64,000 bases of DNA from Ephydatia muelleri (lineage: Eukaryota; Porifera; Demospongiae; Spongillida; Spongillidae): the NCBI GenBank assembly GCA_013339895.1, contig JABACO010000021.1, positions 5,788,754-5,852,753 of the forward strand. The letters run 5' to 3'. This document shows, piece by piece, positions 57,439 through 64,000 of the stretch. The translations under genes and the position numbers were made by a program. The notes beneath the pieces are model-generated. The model was not told the DNA's origin. It ran no database searches and was given only the letters and a program-made list of their open reading frames with translations. Numbering within the stretch: the stretch's first letter is position 1; every line of letters starts with the position of its first letter.

Positions 57439-58422
57439 TGGCGAGGTGGCTCTGGGGGGGCAAATACACTGATTGCCGCCCCCCCCCCCCCACACACACA
57501 CACACACGCTGCCTTTCTGTCAGAATTTCTTATCTCGTTAAGCACTATAATATATAAAGTCGGACACGTATAATCCACCTGCAGCTGGGTCCGTTGGGTC
57601 TGGGGCCGAGACTACAGTATGCATGGAATGGTTACTTAAAAGTTAAACAATAGTTCACGCGCAGTATGAACCATCCAACTCACGGGCACTATTGGTACAG
57701 TCACTTGCAGGCGTGTCAGTTTCAGTGTTTTGCAAAAAGTTCAGCATAAAGAGCCTAGCTTTCGTTCCTCATGTATCAATTTTTGCCTTCTTCTCTTTAC
57801 GATAAGCAGCTCCTGATTTGCACTTACGTGATTTGCCTTCCAATGACATGTCAAAGTCGGGGAGTCGAACGCAAATTCTTTTGAATATAGCCACAAAATA
57901 CACACTAAGCACAGAATAGTCAGTTGTGACCAATAGATCGAACGAATAGTGTTTGCGGCTTACCAGGGTATGAAAGAAGAATAGGTCACACTACGTCTCT
58001 CAACTACTCAAGGTCACCAACGAATGAATCAACAACCAGTAAGAATACGGCCAAATAGGACACTATTAAATAGCATTGCGTTGTGCACAATAGTGCCCAC
58101 TGTTCGAGCAGCACGATAACAATGACTAAGGCTGGTAGGACGTAGACGATTCTCATGGCATCAGTCTAGCCGAATGATCATTCATTAATTGTTAATGTTT
58201 ATCATCTGGAACTTAGAGCCGTACTATACACAACCTATATACTAGTAATACTACACTATACTATACTACATAAATAATGAAACGCGATTCTTATCATTTG
58301 CTTGGCGGCTGGCGCGCCCCTATCGTCATTTTGGCGCCCCCTTTTTAAGACCCACTGGGGGGGGGGGGGGGGGGGGGGGGGGGGCAATTACCCCCCCGCG
58401 CCCCCGGCCACCTTGCCACTTG
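57436..58422. mobile_element. hAT-like non-autonomous element, CAGTGGCGAGGTGGC ends, G/C tracts inside
   Basis: Begins CAGTGGCGAGGTGGC followed by a G run, ends with a C run and GGCCACCTTGCCACTTG. Each end carries a long C or G tract (about 57479-57491 and 58354-58384). The terminal type resembles the CAGTGGCGTATCCAG element at 34621. No target duplication identified. Confidence 0.6.
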
Positions 58423-59827
58423 TCCCATATATAGTTGAACCATTTATAGTGTGCAATCATTTATTGTGTTTGCTCTATTCCAGTAGACATAACATAGTTG
58501 TATATTTATAAACAGTATCTAATAAAGAACACAACACACATCCCTCAGCATTTATTAAATGTGCAATTTGCAAACTAATTGTAATATTCAGGTAAAACAT
58601 TCTTGTCTTAATACTAATACTATATCATCCTACATCTAGTCATCTTGATGGCCATCAACTAATTATTCGTGGAGGTATGTTTTCATTCGTATGAAAATGC
58701 ATACGTATGGGTCAGTGGGGAACAAGAAGACAATATATGATTCGCATTAATTCTTCATGTTGCTGTAGAATAATTTCCACTCACCCACTTGGCATGCATG
58801 TATAGTTACTCTCTCTATCTGTATTAAGATATCAGAAAATGGTGCAATAGATCCTTCAGCTCCTCCTGTTCCTCAGATGAAAATTCTTCTGCATCACAGA
58901 CTAGGCTGGTAATAATATCCTGGGGCTGCACAAACAGAATGATGCTTATCATCCATCTGTGGTGTGTGATGGTATTTAGGTTTGTGTTCATGATTTGTAC
59001 TATTGTGATGATGGGAGTCAGCAACTACATGAACAGGGTCTCTTGATCCAGCAGACCACAAAGCTGCTCAAGCTGTGCAGAGACCCTCATCTGTAGTTCA
59101 GCCAGAATCTGGGTACTGTGATCATTTACACAGCCATGAGAAACAAAGAAATCGAAATCTATACTCTCTTGCAAGGCTCTTTGCCACCAATATTTCATCA
59201 GCCCATATATTCCATCAAAAGGATGCAACCATCAGATGTTACAACATGTTTCAATAGAAGCATCCTATATAACGTACTGTAGATGAACCAGCACATTTAA
59301 ACTCATTTCACACTTCCATGTAGGAGTATTCCTTTTCACATGACCCTGTTCTCTGCAATGCCAGCAGACCACTTCTTGCATTATGGATGTCATCAGCTGA
59401 GCATTTGGTATTCATGAGGCCCTGCTCTTGGGCTTGGTGTTCTACAGGAACCACAAAATAGCTACCTCATCTACCAGTTTCTTCACTTGCACAGTGAGCT
59501 AGTCTAACTAATGGCAAAGAGCTAAAGATCACTAACCATGGTATTATAGCTAGAATTGAGTTGTTAGTTACATGTTGAATATGAGGTCAACTTTTCAAAA
59601 TGTGTTTGAAAATTATATTTAATCATTACACTTAAAAAGCCATAAAGTCATAAATGATCGAATACTGGTGAGACACTTTGGCTACTAATATTGCTCTCTC
59701 ACGAGAGGCTGACCTCGGTCAGCATATCTTTTTTTTTTTCCTATACATTGTACATTAATTGGTAACTTAATCATTCCCTTTCACCCAAAATATGCATATA
59801 CAGCCTAACGAATGCAAGGGTTTCTCT
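58423..59827. other. Mostly unassigned, with a gag zinc-knuckle relic
   Basis: Minus-strand open stretches at 58824-59024 and 59025-59228 have no recognised motif. See 59315-59385 for the knuckle. Confidence 0.4.
59315..59385 (-). pseudogene. Retroviral-type gag zinc knuckle relic
   Basis: Reads EVVCWHCREQGHVKRNTPTW on the minus strand: C-x2-C-x4-H-x4-T, so the last zinc ligand has become Thr. Only a fragment of an old LTR-element gag. Confidence 0.45.
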
Positions 59828-60072
59828 GTCAGGGACCCAGTCCCTTACGGAAAGAGATATACGCACCTGAATAGCGGCCGCCGAACACCTGGGAGCCCCG
59901 AGGCTGGAGGCGCTGGATGCCTAACAAAGGAACCTTTTGCATGTTACCGTGTATGTGTGCTCTAGTATATAAAGCAGTAACTGTGTTGCAAGTGTATTAC
60001 AGTTGTTCGCAAGAACGTTCTGTCAGTGCGTCTCACGCTAGCGCGGCTCGGGTATGTTTGGAACCCTTGACA
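59827..60072 (+). repeat. Possible solo LTR
   Basis: 246 bp, starts TGTCAGGGACCC and ends GAACCCTTGACA (inverted TGTCA...TGACA ends), with TATATAAAG at about 59967 and GC-rich sequence between. No clear target duplication and no internal element. Confidence 0.4.
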
Positions 60073-60293
60073 TCCTCTTAGAACCCACATCTCATCATTA
60101 CCACATCTACAACTTACACAATGCACTGCATAACAAAACATTGTACACACAATTATACCTCTTGGATGCAGAACAACTGTACAAAAACTTAAATTCACAA
60201 AGTCATAACTTGAATTATGAAAGATCTCATATTGATTTTTAGAACCAATGTCATTACTTTATTTTAAATGGTTAATTTACTGCAAAGCGACAG

Positions 60294-61118
60294 TGTAATG
60301 ACAGCAAATAGTAAAAATCAGCAGGCACAAAATCTGGCTAGTCACAAATAATATCAGTCTTAAATAGAACAGTTCTAGAAGAATCCCCAATCTCTGCACA
60401 GGCACGATGTATAACTCTTTGAACGCCAAGTGCATATACATACATGCTTACTAAACGAGAATTATCTGCCTCACCATTCAGGCAGTCCTGTGTGTTATAT
60501 TGTGTTGATCAAAATCACTTTGAATATGCATGCAAGTGCAATACTGACATGCATGTAACCCCATAGTCATACAAATGTGTGAACATATGTGTGGTCCCAA
60601 TATAAGCACATTTTGTGCATGTGTCCATTATAACCCACTGGCACCTTTTGTTCCAACAACCGATAATACAAACTGGCAAAAGGAGGGAGTGAACAGATAC
60701 TTACACTGATCTGGGCTATGCATTCTTGTTCATGAGTATGATGCATTAGTGAAGTCAAGTGAGGTCATCTGAATAATGGGGTTCTTTAGAAGAAACAATT
60801 ACTTTGTGCATGTACTTATAAGGTTACAAGTGCAGGAAGCATATGCATCATCATACATAGTGTTGTGACATTTTTGCATGCAATATCTAAATCATGCATG
60901 AATGTTGTAACGGCTGTGTGCCAAGTGTGTACAAGCATGCATACACATGTGCATGCATGCATGTACGCACTTGGCATTCAAAGAGATAAATAGCGGCCAT
61001 TTATACATCGTGCTGCGCAGAGTATTGGGAGTCTTCTAGTCATAGTATTTAAGACTGATGTTAATTTTGTAGAGCCAGTTTTTGTGCCTGCTGATTATTA
61101 CTATTTGCTGTCATTACA
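60294..61118. mobile_element. Inverted-repeat element H, split by element G
   Basis: The left arm 60294-60410 and right arm 60990-61118 are reverse complements (TGTAATGACAGCAAATAG; CAGCAGGCACAAAA). The interior is element G. Confidence 0.75.
60415..60985. mobile_element. Element G, copy 1, 571 bp, ATAA target duplication
   Basis: CTCTTTGAACGCCAAGTGC at the left, GCACTTGGCATTCAAAGAG at the right, with ATAA on each side. The reverse complement of its right two thirds matches the element entering the right window edge at 63651. Confidence 0.8.
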
Positions 61119-61359
61119 CACATAATAAAAGTCTGATCTTAATTGTCCCTCTTCAATTGGCAATATGAATTAGACATCGCCTAAATTGAGGGACATAGTT
61201 ACTTGCACTGTCATGGATTCATTTCAAGGACATTTGAATTTATGTACAGCTTGAATATAATATAACTACATCTGAAAAGCAAATCATGGTGTCTTGTGTT
61301 CTATAAAACTATTTCTTCCCCGTTATGGGCTAATATCATCAATATTGAGTATTTCAATC

Positions 61360-61650
<291 letters not shown>

Positions 61651-61780
61651 GTATGAACTCATCACTAACACAGTTTGCTATGTGCATGGCATTACAAGGT
61701 TACAACTCTGCAATTTGCACCCAGGAATTAAGAACTGTATATAAGACATTATTGTTAACTTTTACTTTGATATCTGCAGG

Positions 61781-62555
61781 AATTGATGGATATTCAAGAA
61801 TGATTACAGTGCTAATAAGAGAGCAGGTACAGTGCTCAATCTTTTCCTCAGTGCTTGCAGAGCTTATTTCACACCATCACAGATCAGGACAGACCAAGGA
61901 ACAGAAAATGTGGATGTGACCAGATGGATACTTGAAACTAGAGAATTCAACAGGAAAGTGTTATAAAAGGTAGCTCTGTTCACAACACAGAGTGACTGTA
62001 GAGGGAAGTAAGGCTGGTTGCTATTCACCAGTTTATTGCCTCATTTAATTACCTTGAAGATGAAGGCTTGTTGGATCCAATGGACAATGTCCATTTATTT
62101 GTTCTTCACTATGTATATCTTGGACGAATCTATAAATGTCTAGCAGAATTTATTATGCAATATAATAATCACCCAATGTGATCCGAACACAATCTGTCAC
62201 CATATCAGTTGTACTATGAAGGAATGAGGAATGAAGAGAACTTAACTCTTTCACGGGCAACAGAGCAATATTGCGCCGCAGGTGCTATACTAAAGCCACT
62301 CTGTTTATCTAAAAAGTTAACACTTTGTAGTCAACAACATATTGATCAGTTGTTTCCTGGTCATATAGTGTAAGTTGTTTGATAACTACGTTTTCCTGCA
62401 ACGCACAACACTTTGTTTTGCACAACATGTGTACCGTAATAATTGGCTTTGCCCACGAAAGAGTTAAGATACATGGACAATCTTCCCCATTATGCATTCC
62501 CTGAAGATTTCACTGGCAGAGAAGAAACTGGTGGTCATGCTGGCTGCTGATGGCA
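61781..62555 (+). pseudogene. Integrase-core transposon-type protein, catalytic 3' part
   Basis: Follows a CTGCAG acceptor near 61780. Reads GIDGYSRMI (first catalytic Asp region), TDQGTENVDVTRWILETREF (second Asp, after a frameshift), and, across further shifts, AEFIMQYNNHPM and LSPYQLYYEGMRNEEN. After removing the MITE at 62246-62463, the frame goes on with RYMDNLPHYAFPEDFTGREE. This is the catalytic part of the same integrase-core family whose N-terminal exons are at 47560-49093, and it lies on the same strand. The exon that should link them (LWH..G.H.L) was not found. Multiple frameshifts, so inactive. Confidence 0.6.
62246..62463. mobile_element. TTAA-flanked MITE in the integrase-core frame
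   Basis: 218 bp, CTCTTTCACGGGCAA at the left, TTGCCCACGAAAGAG (with one change) at the right, TTAA on both sides. TTAA duplication suggests mobilisation by a piggyBac- or Kolobok-type enzyme; a piggyBac-like relic lies at 18.7 kb. Confidence 0.8.
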
Positions 62556-62566
62556 GGTATGGTTTG

Positions 62567-62568
<2 letters not shown>

Positions 62569-62620
<52 letters not shown>
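62569..62620. repeat. (GT)n microsatellite
   Basis: 52 bp of uninterrupted GT. Confidence 0.95.
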
Positions 62621-62623
<3 letters not shown>

Positions 62624-62649
62624 GTTGCATGTACCTCCATAATATTATT

Positions 62650-63655
62650 TAATGTATTTAACATCAGAAGCCTCCAACAAGATGTGGAAATGTTGTGCTT
62701 GGATCATTCCTGACAAGACCTTTTAGGGAATGGGAGAGTCCTGAACAAAATTGACCAAGATGGTATTGGAAAGGGAGACCTGGGTGTTGAACACTGCCAC
62801 TGCCTGCTTTAGGTGGATTGTATCAGCACAGCCCAAGCCTGAGAATGACAGGGAGGCAATGAAAGCAGCAGCAGCATGATGAGAGACGGAGCAAAGGCCT
62901 AAAACACCAAATTTTGGTCAAAGTTGTGCCTGGCTCCAGGCGTCATCGGTAACATTGATGGCTGAGCACATTGAGCACTGCTTGACCTCCTCATCAAAAG
63001 AACTCAGAGCATCTGAGGCCAGGCTGGGTGGGGTGACCCTTGCTATGTAAACCATCCTGTAGAAGCTACCACACATGCACAACAGGGTAACTGCTACCTG
63101 GAGATCAACTGCAGCAACATCCCCTAGACCAGACAGTAACCTCCTGGACTCAGCACACTTCCCAGCGATAAACTTGGAACAATGTCGGTAATCCCCAATT
63201 GGTGCACCAAGGATATCCAGGTTGGGCAGTAGAGAGCACCTCACCTCAGGTGGAAATGATGTGTTGCCACTCCTGCTGAATAGCTACACTTGGCACAGGT
63301 TCACATGTAGGCCTAGTGCAGGGCCTAATTCCTCAATCAGATGCAAGGCACGCAGTACAGCTGGTCGGGTGCCCCATCATCGTGGTACCAAGCTTGAAGA
63401 AGAATTTCAGCACACTCATCATCTGCATCCAGGCTGGATACCAACTTCTGGAGGACTAATGCAAACAGCAAGGGTCCTAAAGGGTCACCTTGCTGCACTC
63501 CAGACTCGGAGCTGATCCGGCCAAGAGGGTGCCACAGCAGAGGATGGGTCCCATAGCACCACGACACCCAAGGTAGCAACTCAGGGATAAATGTAGCACA
63601 CTCATCAAGAACTGCTTGCCTGGAGACCATATTCCTCATGTCTACCTTAACTCTT
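62650..63655 (-). pseudogene. Non-LTR retrotransposon reverse transcriptase, partial
   Basis: Frame 63337-63639 reads NMVSRQAVLDECATFIPELL, LPWVSWCYGTHPLLW, SGVQQGDPLGPLLFALVLQK and LLQAWYHDDG, i.e. the reverse-transcriptase core with a YHDD variant of the YxDD catalytic motif. The next frame (62918-63244) has RCSLLPNLDILGAPIGD, then blocks homologous to the left-edge copy (AHHAAAAFIASLS-like, about 62865). The 5' part is cut off by element G at the TTAA at 63647. Frameshifts between blocks make it a relic. Confidence 0.75.
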
Positions 63656-64000
63656 TAATGCCAAGTGCATACATGCATGCATGTACACACAACCGTTACA
63701 CCATTCGTGCATGATTTAGATACTGCGTGCAAAAATGTGCTGATTAGGCACTCTATGATGCATGGTACACTTGTAACGTTATAAGTACATGTACAAACTA
63801 ATTATGAGAACCCCATTATTCATATGACCTCACTTGACTTCACTAATGCATCACTACAATACTCGAAGAACAAGAATGCGTAGCCCAGATCAGTGTAGTA
63901 TATTATACTTGTTCACTCCCTCCCCCCCCCCCCCCCCACCAACCTTTTGCCAGTTCATATTATGGGTTATTGCAACAAAAGGTACCAGCGGGTTATAAGA
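63651..64000. mobile_element. Element G, copy 2 (runs off the window)
   Basis: Starts CTCTTTAATGCCAAGTGC after TTAA. Its sequence is the reverse complement of about 60590-60985. It interrupts the reverse transcriptase relic. Poly(C) at 63922-63937. Confidence 0.8.

Overview
The window reads as animal nuclear DNA, most likely from a sponge. The inference rests on genes with small GT-AG introns, a Sema-PSI-IPT receptor tyrosine kinase of the MET type, RAG1-like and integrase-core relics of kinds known from basal metazoans, and a very high load of short inverted-repeat transposons, poly(C/G) tracts and microsatellites. The species cannot be named from sequence alone. All family calls come from motif reading by eye; no database was searched.

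Layout. 1-1440 (minus): 3' part of a non-LTR retrotransposon ORF, with a relative at the right edge (62650-63655, minus). 2000-2428 and 23892-24314 (both minus): two paralogous exons, each coding one ricin-B-like beta-trefoil. 8977-16934 (plus): the one well-supported host gene, a MET/RON-like receptor tyrosine kinase in about 18 exons, reconstructed with consistent splice phases. 18.4-23.1 kb: relics of a piggyBac-like transposase, an LTR-retrotransposon integrase and another retroelement ORF. 25-29 kb: a 350-bp-arm palindrome around a CA microsatellite and a 2.5-kb nested inverted-repeat element. 30.4-31.2 kb: an unidentified broken gene ending in a SAP-like motif. 32330-35619: a decayed hAT-type transposon with its own terminal repeats and two nested MITEs. 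38.1-41.1 kb (plus): a decayed RAG1-like gene (N-terminal zinc motifs, RING, core fragments). 41.66-41.98 kb: a Harbinger-like MITE. 44.5-45.9 kb: a 1.4-kb TG-rich satellite. 47.56-49.09 kb and 61.78-62.56 kb (plus): 5' and 3' pieces of integrase-core genes, possibly one gene torn apart by insertions. 51253-56234 (minus): a young Ty3/gypsy-like LTR retrotransposon with 138-bp LTRs differing at one base, primer site, polypurine tract and a 4-bp target duplication, inserted in an older palindromic element. The rest is MITEs, microsatellites and unassigned DNA.

Two themes stand out. First, long, nearly perfect hairpin elements (about 770-800 bp: 21681-22462, 36111-36874, 48101-48904, 49191-49970, a copy split by the gypsy element, and a 250-bp short form at 37635-37884) share internal blocks, and several share GGG-starting termini and 4-bp target duplications with a separate 220-240-bp MITE family. 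Second, there is repeated nesting of transposons in other transposons and in introns, which gives a relative order of insertion. No CRISPR, tRNA or rRNA gene was recognised.
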